The translations under genes were made by a program, and so were the position numbers. The notes beneath the pieces were generated by a model that was given only the letters and a program-made list of their open reading frames with translations, did no database searches and was not told the DNA's origin. 64,000 nucleotides of DNA. It comes from UBA7374 sp049890275. GTDB lineage: Bacteria > Verrucomicrobiota > Verrucomicrobiia > Opitutales > Coraliomargaritaceae. Below, one piece after another: positions 26,223 to 35,174 of the stretch. The DNA lies in contig JBMHBT010000013.1 in assembly GCA_049890275.1 (NCBI GenBank), forward strand, positions 124,001-188,000, in the 5' to 3' direction. The number at the start of each line of letters is the position of its first letter. The stretch's first letter is position 1.

Positions 26223-27524
26223 ATGTCTAAAAACATTGGATTCGTTTCCACCCGATTTGCCGGTTCTGATGGCGTGTCCTTGGAAAGCGCGAAATGGGCG
26301 CATGTGCTTTGGGATGATCAGCATGTTAGTTTTTGGTACAGTGGCCGGAGTGATCGCGAGCCCGGCTGTAGTTATTGTGTGCCGGAAGCTTACTTTGGTC
26401 ATCCTGAAAATGAGTGGATCAACGAACGTATTTGGGGGCATACCAAAAGAGATCCTTTTGTAACCGAGCGCATCCGAGAGTTGGCCGAGTACCTCAAGCA
26501 GACGCTCTATGACTTCGTTGAGTACCACAAGATCGACATCCTCATTCCTCAGAATGTTCTTGCGATACCGATGCATGTACCGCTCGGCATTGCTGTGACC
26601 GAGTTTCTCGCTGAGACGCAGATGCCGGCGATCGCCCATCAGCATGATTTTTATTGGGAGCGCACTCGCTTTTCCGTTGGCTCGGTCAAGGACTACCTTG
26701 ACATGGCCTTCCCGCCGAGTCTGCCGCACCTCCACCACATTGGCATCAATCAGGCGGCCATCGAGCAAGTTTCTTTGCGTAAGGGTGTTACCGCGACCCT
26801 CATGCCCAATGTCTTCGATTTCGATAACCCGCCACCGGAAACGCACGATCCCTACACCGCTGATATTCGCGATGAGATTGGTATCCGCCAAGACGATATC
26901 CTCATATTGCAACCGACTCGCATCGTCCCCCGCAAGGGAATTGAACATGCGATTAAGCTTGTGGGTATGCTCAATGATGACCGTTACAAACTCGTCATCT
27001 CCCACGACGCAGGCGATGAGGGACACGAATACAAACACCGCTTGGAGGATCTGGCGGATCAAGAGGGCGTGGACCTTCGTTTTTTTGCCGCCCGCATTGG
27101 AGAAGTGCGCCAAGTCGACCATGCAGGAAATAAGATTTACACCCTTTGGGATCTCTATCGCCATGCTGACCTGATGACTTATCCTAGTACTTACGAAGGT
27201 TTTGGAAACGCTTTGCTCGAAGCGATTTATTTTCGTGTCCCAGTCGTCATCAACCGTTATTCAATTTACGTTCAGGATATCGAACCGAAGGGCTTTAAGT
27301 TGCTGGAGATGGATGGTTTTATTACACCCACACTCGTTGAAAAGGTGCGTCGGTTGATTGAGGATCGGGAATACCGCAGCGTAATCGTCGACCATAATTA
27401 TCGAGTTGCTTGCCGTTACTACAGTTACACCGTGCTGCGCCGGGTTCTGCGCCACCACATTGCCATGCTCACGGGGGATGCTCCGGCTACAAATTCTCTA
27501 CAAACTGCCAACGCCGATGATTAA
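26223..27524 (+). CDS. GT-B glycosyltransferase, possible mannosylglucosylglycerate-type synthase
   Basis: A 433-aa GT4-like enzyme. The N terminus IGFVSTRFAGSDGVSLESAKWAHVL carries the glycine-rich acceptor loop. The C-terminal domain has ILQPTRIVPRKGIEHAI and TYPSTYEGFGNALLEAIYFRVPVVI with the E-x7-E donor motif. HQHDFYWER in the middle is distinctive. Its last 8 bases overlap the GH13_18 phosphorylase, so the two act together. GTs of this type next to glucosylglycerate phosphorylase genes suggest a role in (mannosyl)glucosylglycerate metabolism, by context only. The start ATG 26223 has no Shine-Dalgarno. Confidence 0.75.
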   Translation: MSKNIGFVSTRFAGSDGVSLESAKWAHVLWDDQHVSFWYSGRSDREPGCSYCVPEAYFGHPENEWINERIWGHTKRDPFVTERIRELAEYLKQTLYDFVEYHKIDILIPQNVLAIPMHVPLGIAVTEFLAETQMPAIAHQHDFYWERTRFSVGSVKDYLDMAFPPSLPHLHHIGINQAAIEQVSLRKGVTATLMPNVFDFDNPPPETHDPYTADIRDEIGIRQDDILILQPTRIVPRKGIEHAIKLVGMLNDDRYKLVISHDAGDEGHEYKHRLEDLADQEGVDLRFFAARIGEVRQVDHAGNKIYTLWDLYRHADLMTYPSTYEGFGNALLEAIYFRVPVVINRYSIYVQDIEPKGFKLLEMDGFITPTLVEKVRRLIEDREYRSVIVDHNYRVACRYYSYTVLRRVLRHHIAMLTGDAPATNSLQTANADD

Positions 27525-29253
27525 GTCTGTCTCCAGAGAACAACTGCGCAGTGTACGCCGCCGTCTCAATCTCCTCTATGGAGGAAATTCAGAGAAGCTT
27601 CTGGAGCGCCTCTTCATGATGATCGGGCGTTATGGCGTGGGCCGTTTTGAAACAATTTCCAATGGCGACCGTTGGGATGAGCGCGATAGTGTTCTTATCA
27701 CCTATGCCGATAGCCTACATGCTTCCACAGAGGGCAATCCACTGCACACTCTTGATCAATTCTCCCAACAACACCTGACGGGTGCGATCCGCACCATCCA
27801 TCTCTTGCCTTTTTATCCCTGGTCTTCCGATGACGGATTTTCGGTCATCGACTACCGAAAAGTAGATCCTGCCTGCGGCCATTGGCAGGATGTCGAGCGC
27901 CTCGGCCAATCATTTGATCTCATGTTTGATCTCGTGCTCAATCACTGTTCGTCCAAGAGCAGTTGGTTCAAAGACTTTGTGGCCGGAATCGAGCCCGCCC
28001 GCCATTATTTCCTCGATATGGATCCCGCAGGCGATTACTCCGCCGTCGTTCGTCCGCGCACCAGCCCCCTGCTAACGCCGACCCGTACCCGAGATGGAGA
28101 AGCGCACGTCTGGAGCACATTTTCAGCCGACCAAATCGACCTCAATTGGCAGAACCCCGAAGTCCTTTTTGAGTTTATCGATATCCTAATGCTTTATATT
28201 TCAAAGGGTATGCGCATTGTCCGGCTCGACGCTGTAGCCTTTCTTTGGAAGTCTCTGGGTACGTCCTGCATTCATCTGGAGCAGACCCACGAAGTGATTC
28301 GACTCTTTCGTGACATCGTTGAGATCATTGCTCCGCGCACAATCCTATTGACCGAGACCAATGTCCCCCACGAGGAAAATATCAGCTACTTCGGGGGTGG
28401 TGATGAGGCTCATATGATCTACCAGTTCAGTTTGCCACCTTTGCTCCTGCACGGTTTGGCTACGGGAAGCGCACGCTATCTGACTCATTGGGCGAGTGAG
28501 CTAGATCCGCCTCCACCGGGCTGTACCTTTTTTAATTTTACTGCCAGTCACGATGGTGTCGGTGTCCGCCCCCTCGAAGGTATCTTACCTCAAAAAGAGA
28601 CGGATCGACTGGTTCAGCATGTGGAAAATGCCGGAGGAAAGATCAACCGTCGCATTTTGCCCGACGGCAGCGAGCGACCTTACGAACTCAATGTTACTTA
28701 CTTCTCTGCTTTGTCTGACCCGAAGGATCCCCGGCTCGGCGCACGCCGTTTCCTTTGTTCGCAGGCCCTCATGCTCTCCCTCCGAGGTATCCCAGGGGTT
28801 TATTTGCACAGTCTGCTCGCTACGCCAAATGATACTGAAGCGGTCGAGCAAACCGGTATCAATCGGCGTATCAATCGCCGGAAGTGGCCGGTCGAAGAAC
28901 TTCAGACCCACCTCTCCGATGAATTGCCCCAATTTGTTTTTCAGACTTACCTGCAGATGCTTCGTCGCCGCTCTGCCCAACCTGCTTTCCATCCGGATGC
29001 CCCCCAGCAGGTTTTCGATATCGATCCGGAAATTTTCGCCCACAATCGCGTCTCCCTCAACGGAGACCAGACCATCGTCTGCCTCTATAACTTTACTGCT
29101 GCCAGCAAGTCGCTCGGTGTAGAATCCATTCGTGCCCTCGACCTTCCCGCTGGCGACGCTTATGATATCCTCTCTGGTCGTGCACAGCCGATTGAATCAT
29201 CCAAGCCCTTCGTACTCGAGCCCTATCAGGCGCTCTGGCTGACTGTTCGGTAG
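27517..29253 (+). CDS. GH13_18 sugar phosphorylase (glucosylglycerate- or sucrose-phosphorylase type)
   Basis: Retaining phosphorylase of glycoside hydrolase subfamily GH13_18, 578 aa. Visible elements are DLVLNHCS (region I), nucleophile Asp238 in RLDAVAFLWK, acid/base Glu280 in LLTETNVPHEE, and the HD pair in FTASHDGVGVRP. At 578 aa it is longer than typical sucrose phosphorylases (about 490-500) and close to the glucosylglycerate phosphorylases (YcjM/GGaP type, about 560). It would use phosphate to release glucose-1-phosphate from 2-O-glucosylglycerate. ATG 27517 overlaps the GT stop by 8 bases; a longer in-frame ORF from 27406 is only an overlap artefact. Confidence 0.82.
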   Translation: MIKSVSREQLRSVRRRLNLLYGGNSEKLLERLFMMIGRYGVGRFETISNGDRWDERDSVLITYADSLHASTEGNPLHTLDQFSQQHLTGAIRTIHLLPFYPWSSDDGFSVIDYRKVDPACGHWQDVERLGQSFDLMFDLVLNHCSSKSSWFKDFVAGIEPARHYFLDMDPAGDYSAVVRPRTSPLLTPTRTRDGEAHVWSTFSADQIDLNWQNPEVLFEFIDILMLYISKGMRIVRLDAVAFLWKSLGTSCIHLEQTHEVIRLFRDIVEIIAPRTILLTETNVPHEENISYFGGGDEAHMIYQFSLPPLLLHGLATGSARYLTHWASELDPPPPGCTFFNFTASHDGVGVRPLEGILPQKETDRLVQHVENAGGKINRRILPDGSERPYELNVTYFSALSDPKDPRLGARRFLCSQALMLSLRGIPGVYLHSLLATPNDTEAVEQTGINRRINRRKWPVEELQTHLSDELPQFVFQTYLQMLRRRSAQPAFHPDAPQQVFDIDPEIFAHNRVSLNGDQTIVCLYNFTAASKSLGVESIRALDLPAGDAYDILSGRAQPIESSKPFVLEPYQALWLTVR

Positions 29254-29269
29254 TGGGTTACAAACGATG

Positions 29270-29302
29270 TTTTTCTCACGAGAGACTGCTCTCCCAGAAA
29301 AA
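29270..29302. other. Hairpin between convergent genes
   Basis: Nested complementary pairs TTTTTCT/AGAAAAA (29270-29276, 29296-29302) and GAGAG/CTCTC (29280-29284, 29289-29293) form an interrupted hairpin. It lies between the phosphorylase (+) and solenoid (-) genes. It may help end transcription in both directions, but neither side has a clean T tract after the GC stem. Confidence 0.4.
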
Positions 29303-29319
29303 TCCAAAAGGAGTTTCTA

Positions 29320-31281
29320 TCACTGCTTCTTTTCAAGGGTCTCCAGCAACTGCGTTTTTTCTGCATCGGTGATTTCAGCTGCACGAATAGCATTTTCTGC
29401 GGCTTCCGGATCTTTTTGGATCCACTTTTGCAGGGTCTGCTGAAGCGAGCGCTCGCGCTTGTTATCGTCCCTCAGGGTTTGCGCCCAGATGAAAGCCGCC
29501 TCGGGATCGCTGTCTGAAACATTTTGGACGAGCGTTTCAACGGATTGGTCACGCTCAGGCCCCGCCTTCAGGTTTTCCACCCATTTTGAGGCCTCCATTG
29601 GGTCTTGGCGAAAGTAATTTCTAGTTACATCACCGTAGAGCCTGATCTGTTGCTCCTCGGAAACCTCTGGCATCTTCTCTAGCCATTGAACTGCTGTTTC
29701 CGCATCTTGATAGATCCACTGGTTGAATAAACTCCTGTATACGTTCGCTTGCTCGGCCTTGTCGATGGAGTTTTCCACATAGGCCATGGCATGAGCCGGA
29801 TCTTCCTGCACCCAGTTGGCCAGTACAGCTTCTAAGCCATTGGATTGGGCCTCTTTGTCTTGCAGACTTTCCACCCAAGCGAGGGCTGCAGCTGTATCGT
29901 AGGAGGACCATTCTTCTGCTATATTTCGTGTGAGACGCTGTTGCACCATGGGGTCATTAGATTCAGAAATGAGAGCGCTTGTTGTTTCTACGCTGTTGCG
30001 GGCAAAGTGCCAGCCCATGTTCTGCAGTGCTCGTTCACGCTCGTCCTCGTATTCCAGACTACCGATGAACTCGAGCGCTTTGGATGGATTCTGCTCTGCG
30101 AGTTTTCCTGCGATCGAACCGATCACTCCAATCCGAGCTTCTCCGGGTGACATGCTCTGCATGTATTCGATCGCTGAATCCGCATCGACATGTGCCAGTG
30201 AACCAATGAGTTCTTGGATTTTTTGATCATGGAGCTTTCCCTTCGCTACAGTACCCAGCCAATCCATCGTCTCGCGGATGCCTTCCCCATCTTGCGACCA
30301 GACAATATCCCAGAAATGCATGGCTTCGAGAGCTTCCCTTCGGTGGAGTGGAGAGCTTTGGTTTTCGATGTATTCCTTCGCTGCGTCGAGGTTTTTGCCC
30401 ATTAAATTACGGAACAGTTCTTCCCGCGTGCGATGGATCACGCTGTCTGCCGGCAGGCTGTCCAGCCAGGCCAGCGCGGCCATTGGTTCGGCCGCCATCC
30501 ATTCTCCCATGGCTCCGGCAAGAGCGCTGGACTTCATTGTCCCGTCTTCCATGGTCAAGGCGGCTTGGCGGGCTGCCTCGGGGTCACGTCGCGCCCACTG
30601 CTGGTACACTTGCTGTATGCCCCAACCGCCCTGCATCGATCCTTTGAAATGTTCGTTAATGATCGCTACGGCACGGATCGGATCTTTTTCTGCAACTGCG
30701 GATGCGATGGAGGTCAGAGCCATTTGCCGCATGTTCCAACTGTTTATTTCACTCGCGGCTGTAAGGGCCTCGTCCGCATCTTTTTCTGCCCAGGTCGAGT
30801 AAAGTCCGCTAATCAACCCCCATTGCTGATTCATCGGCTGGGTATCGATGTATTGACGAAGGCCCTGCGGATCAACTTCGGCCCAGCGGGCGGCAATTAG
30901 ACTTTGGGCTTGCCATGTGAGAGCTGTGCCCCGCATCCCGACAAGCGATTCGATTAAGGGCTTGAACTCCGAGGGTGCAACCGTCTTCAGGCGTTGGTGG
31001 AGTCGCCCGATACGATCAAATGCGCTGACTTCTTCCAGTGATTCGAGCCATGCTTTCGTGATAGCCAGGGCTTCTTCCGAATTTGCTGGGGCTTTCGCCT
31101 TCTTTCCTTCCGTAGCTGTGTTTTGAGTAGTTTTTTGAGAAGCTTTTGCAGTTTCGTCCGGTCTTTTCTCTGCCATTGCCTCCTCTTTATTTTGTCTATC
31201 GGGCTGTCTCACCCAATATCCAAGGCTGATGCCGATAAAGAGTACGACCAAGAGGTTGGATAATTTCATATTTTTGAGCAT
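29320..31281 (-). CDS. Membrane-anchored alpha-solenoid repeat protein (unknown function)
   Basis: A 653-aa protein with an N-terminal signal anchor (SNLLVVLFIGISLGYWV), a charged Lys/Glu/Thr-rich linker to about residue 75, and then about 14 tandem repeats of roughly 32 residues. Each repeat begins W/F/L-x3-D-P or a variant (WAEKDADEAL, WARRDPEAAR, WVQEDPAHAM, YFRQDPMEAS, WIQKDPEAAE) and has Ala-Leu-rich helices. This is a helical solenoid of HEAT/TPR-like type, probably exposed in the periplasm. Function is not recognised; a scaffold role is inference. The start could also be 31314 or 31269. It is divergent from the antiporter gene. Confidence 0.8.
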   Translation of the reverse strand: MLKNMKLSNLLVVLFIGISLGYWVRQPDRQNKEEAMAEKRPDETAKASQKTTQNTATEGKKAKAPANSEEALAITKAWLESLEEVSAFDRIGRLHQRLKTVAPSEFKPLIESLVGMRGTALTWQAQSLIAARWAEVDPQGLRQYIDTQPMNQQWGLISGLYSTWAEKDADEALTAASEINSWNMRQMALTSIASAVAEKDPIRAVAIINEHFKGSMQGGWGIQQVYQQWARRDPEAARQAALTMEDGTMKSSALAGAMGEWMAAEPMAALAWLDSLPADSVIHRTREELFRNLMGKNLDAAKEYIENQSSPLHRREALEAMHFWDIVWSQDGEGIRETMDWLGTVAKGKLHDQKIQELIGSLAHVDADSAIEYMQSMSPGEARIGVIGSIAGKLAEQNPSKALEFIGSLEYEDERERALQNMGWHFARNSVETTSALISESNDPMVQQRLTRNIAEEWSSYDTAAALAWVESLQDKEAQSNGLEAVLANWVQEDPAHAMAYVENSIDKAEQANVYRSLFNQWIYQDAETAVQWLEKMPEVSEEQQIRLYGDVTRNYFRQDPMEASKWVENLKAGPERDQSVETLVQNVSDSDPEAAFIWAQTLRDDNKRERSLQQTLQKWIQKDPEAAENAIRAAEITDAEKTQLLETLEKKQ

Positions 31282-31442
31282 AGAAATAAATAACTTCGAG
31301 GCAATGGCTTTCATCTATCGCTCATTTAAAGGTGCAAATATGCGGGAGGAGTGAGAAAAGTAAGCTCGCCTGCTTTGGGTCGATCAAAGCGCTGAAATCT
31401 ACGGGGTTGTTCAGTTTGGGCGATTGTGCTTCAAGTGTTCTT

Positions 31443-33074
31443 ATGCAAGCCTTTACGCGGAATCAAAAACATCAGTTCTCGATCGGCATTCTTCTGGCCA
31501 CATTGCTCATCAGCGCGCTGCTCGGTCAATTGGACCGCTCCGTACACCTCTGGCTCACACTCTGGCCAAGTGTAGTGGCACTGGGTCTGGTCTTTGTCTT
31601 CCGCAGCGCGTTTGCCGGACTGTTGGCCGGGGCTGTCTGTGGTTCTCTGCTCATGCAAAAGGGGTATCCACTGGATGCGCTAACAGGATTGGTAGCCGGT
31701 GAGTTGTTGCCAATATTTCAGTCTCCGTGGAAGTTGAGTGCGGTGGCCTTCACATTGATTTTAGGTGGCTTTGTTGCCTTGGTGGAAGCGGGTGGGGGTC
31801 TTCAGGCTCTGGTACGCCGGATGTTGGGTACAGGCCGTGCTCCGGCGAAGCGGATGCAATTAACGGTTTTCGGTTTTGGCCTGTTGGTTTTCTTCGATGG
31901 GCTGGCCAACACCATGCTCATCGGGCGCTTGCTGCGAGGCGCGGCTGATCGCTGTGGGGTCTCGCGGGTGAAGCTGGCTTATCTCGCAGACGCGACTGGC
32001 TCGGCGGTGGCCTGTTTGGCTTTTGTCTCCACTTGGATTGCCTTTCAATTATCGATGATCCGCGAAGGCTATGCGGCAGTGGGCCGTGAAGTGGGGGCCT
32101 ATGGTTTGTTCTTCCAGTCCCTGCCAATGAATTTCTACTGCTGGTTCGCGCTGGTCATGGCACTGGTCAGTGTGCTGCGCAGCTTCAATCCGGGGCCGAT
32201 GGGTGTGAGCGAGCGCGCTGCACGTTCTCAACGTGCGGTTCATCAATGGGACCAATCCACTTCGGAGAGTTCCGGTTGGTGGCGGGCAATCGTACCGATT
32301 CTTGTCGTCACCTTGAGTATTCCCTTGATCTGTTACTGGATCGGTGCGGACACATGGTTCCCGTTTTCATTGGCCAAGTTTGCTCAGGCCTATGCGGCGG
32401 CGGAAAATTCTGTACCTTGGATTCTGATCGGAGCCAGCTTGGCTGGTTCCTTGGTGGCTGCTTTTTTACTTGTTGTTTCCGGACCGCGTCATGCGCCGCG
32501 TGTCGCACCGGTTTTTTTCTCGGGCGTACGCGAACTTCTGGGGCCGGTAGCAATCCTTCTGGCCGCGTGGCTGCTGGGCGGGGTTATCTCTTCTCTGGGG
32601 GCGGCAGAGGTCCTTGGCCTGCTCTTGAAAGGGAATCTGGCACCGCAGTTGTTGCCGCTGGTGATTTTCGCGGTGGGCTCTTTAATCTCTTTTTCGACTG
32701 GCACTTCTTGGGGGACGATGGGTGTGCTCATGCCTTTAGCAATACCGGTGGTCTTTCATTTGACCGGAGAAACGCCCGATGCCGAGCGGGATCGTTTGGT
32801 TATCGCTGCGATTGGCGCGGTCTTTAGTGGTGCGGTCTTTGGCGACCATTGTAGTCCTTTCAGCGATACGACGATTGTTGCTTCAATCGCTGCCGGTGTA
32901 GAGCCACTTGATCACGTACGCACGCAGTTACCTTTTGCCTGGATCGCCGGTCTGGTTGCCTGTCTCTTTGGATTCTTGCCTCTCGGCTATGGTTTACCTG
33001 TCTGGATCTGCCTCTTGTTGGGTGCGTCGATTTTGTGTCTGATACCAAGTTTTTGGAGGAAACATCATGGCTAA
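31443..33074 (+). CDS. Na+/H+ antiporter, NhaC family
   Basis: Inner-membrane antiporter of 543 aa with about 11-12 hydrophobic segments. Family-type blocks are AFAGLLAGAVCGSLL near the N terminus, FFDGLANTMLIGRL, TGSAVACLAFVSTWIAFQL, FSTGTSWGTMGVLMPLAIP and GAVFGDHCSPFSDTTIVAS. The last of these holds the conserved polar residues of NhaC proteins. ATG 31443 was chosen; the longer in-frame ORF from 31332 lies in the spacer to the divergent gene. The last 8 bases overlap the HTH-MBL gene. Sodium export fits a marine life style, but substrate specificity is not proven (malate-lactate antiporters are related). Confidence 0.88.
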   Translation: MQAFTRNQKHQFSIGILLATLLISALLGQLDRSVHLWLTLWPSVVALGLVFVFRSAFAGLLAGAVCGSLLMQKGYPLDALTGLVAGELLPIFQSPWKLSAVAFTLILGGFVALVEAGGGLQALVRRMLGTGRAPAKRMQLTVFGFGLLVFFDGLANTMLIGRLLRGAADRCGVSRVKLAYLADATGSAVACLAFVSTWIAFQLSMIREGYAAVGREVGAYGLFFQSLPMNFYCWFALVMALVSVLRSFNPGPMGVSERAARSQRAVHQWDQSTSESSGWWRAIVPILVVTLSIPLICYWIGADTWFPFSLAKFAQAYAAAENSVPWILIGASLAGSLVAAFLLVVSGPRHAPRVAPVFFSGVRELLGPVAILLAAWLLGGVISSLGAAEVLGLLLKGNLAPQLLPLVIFAVGSLISFSTGTSWGTMGVLMPLAIPVVFHLTGETPDAERDRLVIAAIGAVFSGAVFGDHCSPFSDTTIVASIAAGVEPLDHVRTQLPFAWIAGLVACLFGFLPLGYGLPVWICLLLGASILCLIPSFWRKHHG

Positions 33075-33906
33075 AATAGCTTTGGAAGATAACTTTGAAG
33101 ACGTTCTGATGAAGGCGGCAACCGGGCTGGGGTTGGGTAAGCAGACTTTAGCAGAACAAGCGGGTATTTCGGGTGAGTCTTTGGATCGTTTACTCGAGGG
33201 AGTGTTCGAGGAATCAGCTCTCCGGGCAGTGGCTCCGGTTCTCTCTTTGGGAGTAGAGGAACTAGTAGACATGGCTCTAAAGGACTGGCATCCTGATTGC
33301 CTGAAGCTGGATGGACTCGAGCTTTTGAACACGGCTTTTCCAGTGCCGGGTTACCTCGAAATGACAGTCAACAGCTATCTCGTATGGTCGGTAAAAACCG
33401 GCGAGGCGATTGTATTTGATACGGGAACCAATGTGGATTCATTAATTGAAATTGCGGAGTTGCGTAAGCTAAATCTACAGGCCCTTTTTGTAACGCACAC
33501 ACATCGTGACCATGTCGCTGCCTATGATGCACTTTTGGCACTTCGTCCAAATATGACTGGCTATGTGCCGGAAAGAGAGCCCTACAAACAGTCAATTCCT
33601 GTTCATGAGGGTGCTGTTTTTAACTTTGGTCAGCTAGCGATTGAAGCGCGCTCAACTCCGGGGCACTCTCCAGGAGGGACGAGCTATGTCATACGCGGTT
33701 TGGAACAACCGATCGCGATTGTTGGAGATGCTCTCTTTTGTCTTTCTCAAGGGGGCGTGAAGCAAAGCCACTACAAGGCGGCCATGGAGGCAAATCGTAA
33801 ACAGATCTTATCACTGCCTGAAGAGACCATTCTTTGCCCCGGGCATGGGCCCTTGACGACGGTTCAATGGGAGCGTGCGCGCAATCCCTTCTACGCTAGA
33901 AAATGA
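33067..33906 (+). CDS. Metallo-beta-lactamase-fold hydrolase with N-terminal HTH-like domain
   Basis: A 279-aa protein in two parts. Residues about 5-72 look like an XRE-type helix-turn-helix (GLGKQTLAEQAGISGESLDRLLEG...LSLGVEELVDMAL). Residues about 80-279 are a glyoxalase-II-like MBL domain with THTHRDH (His144, His146, Asp148, His149), STPGHSPGGTSY, IVGDALF and CPGHGPLTTV, so all metal ligands are present. The start has a strong Shine-Dalgarno (GGAGGA at about 33056), unusual for this window, and overlaps the antiporter stop by 8 bases. The fusion could be a self-regulating thioesterase or a sensor; that is inference. Confidence 0.8.
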   Translation: MAKIALEDNFEDVLMKAATGLGLGKQTLAEQAGISGESLDRLLEGVFEESALRAVAPVLSLGVEELVDMALKDWHPDCLKLDGLELLNTAFPVPGYLEMTVNSYLVWSVKTGEAIVFDTGTNVDSLIEIAELRKLNLQALFVTHTHRDHVAAYDALLALRPNMTGYVPEREPYKQSIPVHEGAVFNFGQLAIEARSTPGHSPGGTSYVIRGLEQPIAIVGDALFCLSQGGVKQSHYKAAMEANRKQILSLPEETILCPGHGPLTTVQWERARNPFYARK

Positions 33907-33910
33907 ACAT

Positions 33911-33975
33911 ATCAAAGTATCCTGATAATTTGATGTAAGCCTTGCCATAACTGTTTCGATGCGTCAACTTGCATC
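33911..33975 (+). other. Leader of metK with two possible hairpins
   Basis: The 74-base gap before metK contains ATCAAA/TTTGAT (33911-33916 with 33929-33934) and GATGC/GCATC (33958-33962 with 33971-33975). The second hairpin ends 5 bases before the ATG and could mask the start. It does not match any SAM-riboswitch consensus that I can recall, so this is only a candidate leader structure. Confidence 0.25.
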
Positions 33976-33980
33976 TCATT

Positions 33981-35144
33981 ATGAGCAAAAACTTCATTTT
34001 TTCATCTGAATCAGTCGGCGAGGGTCATCCCGATAAGGTGTCCGATTATATATCAGACAGCGTTCTCGACGCCTGTCTTGCACAAGATCCTATTAGCCGC
34101 GTGGCCTGCGAGACATTGGTGAAGAGCAATTGCGTCTTTCTCGCTGGTGAGATCACAACCGGTGCAAAGCTGAATTACGAAACCATTGTGCGGGATGCCA
34201 TCCGCGAGATCGGCTACACGAATGACGACGATGTCTTTCATGCAGACAAGGTCTTTGTTTCGAATATCCTCACAGCACAATCACCGGATATTGCTCAGGG
34301 CGTTGATGCTGCCGCCGCAGAGGGCAAGGACACCGCCGAACAGGGTGCGGGTGACCAGGGTATTATGTTTGGGTATGCCTGCAACCAAACCCCGGAGTTG
34401 ATGCCGGCGCCGGTTATGTTCGCCCACCGCTTGCTGCGGGAGATGGCGCACCAGCGCAAAGAGGTACATGTGCCCTGGCTTCGTCCCGACGTGAAGAGTC
34501 AGGTGGCCGTTGATTTCAATGGCAACGAGATTACCGGCATCCGGAATGTTGTCATTTCCACGCAGCACAGCGCGGACGTTTCGCTCGAAACGATCAAGGA
34601 ATTCTGTATCGAGGAAGTCATTCGTAAGGTCTTGCCTGCGGAACTGCTGAAAGACGACACCGAGTACTTGATCAACCCGACCGGGAAGTTTGTCGTAGGC
34701 GGCCCGCAGGGCGACGCAGGGCTGACCGGACGCAAGATCATCGTCGATACTTACGGCGGCTGGGCGCGTCACGGTGGCGGAGCTTTCTCCGGAAAAGATC
34801 CTTCTAAAGTCGACCGTTCCGCGGCCTACTTTACCCGATGGGTGGCCAAGAACATCGTTGCTGCCGGACTGGCTGAGGCCTGCGAGATCGAAGTGGCTTA
34901 TGCCATTGGTCACCCGTATCCGACAAGCATTCACGTCGATACCTTCGGCACTGGCAAGGAGCCGGACGGTCGGATTGCCGAGGCTGCAGAAAAAGTTTTC
35001 AGCTTCAAGCCCGCGGATATAGTCAGCCAGCTGGATCTGCTTCGCCCGATCTACCGCGAATCGACTCACTATGGCCACTTTGGTAAAGAAACTCTGCCCT
35101 GGGAATCGACTCATAAAGCCGACGAGCTTCAGGCCGCGCTGTAA
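33981..35144 (+). CDS. metK: S-adenosylmethionine synthetase
   Basis: Makes SAM from methionine and ATP. The 387-aa product starts MSKNFIFSSESVGEGHPDKVSDYISD, with the ATP/metal motif GEGHPDK, then GAGDQGIMFGYA and the phosphate-binding GGGAFSGKDPSKVDRS near residue 260. ATG 33981 was chosen over an in-frame TTG (33969). It is followed by ahcY after 30 bases, so SAM synthesis and recycling of its by-product are co-transcribed and share the terminator after ahcY. Confidence 0.97.
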   Translation: MSKNFIFSSESVGEGHPDKVSDYISDSVLDACLAQDPISRVACETLVKSNCVFLAGEITTGAKLNYETIVRDAIREIGYTNDDDVFHADKVFVSNILTAQSPDIAQGVDAAAAEGKDTAEQGAGDQGIMFGYACNQTPELMPAPVMFAHRLLREMAHQRKEVHVPWLRPDVKSQVAVDFNGNEITGIRNVVISTQHSADVSLETIKEFCIEEVIRKVLPAELLKDDTEYLINPTGKFVVGGPQGDAGLTGRKIIVDTYGGWARHGGGAFSGKDPSKVDRSAAYFTRWVAKNIVAAGLAEACEIEVAYAIGHPYPTSIHVDTFGTGKEPDGRIAEAAEKVFSFKPADIVSQLDLLRPIYRESTHYGHFGKETLPWESTHKADELQAAL

Positions 35145-35174
35145 CTTTTCAACGAACTTTAATTTTATTACACC

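Noticed and set aside
35145..35174. SAH riboswitch before ahcY
   Set aside because: The gap after metK is only 30 bases, too short for the known aptamer.
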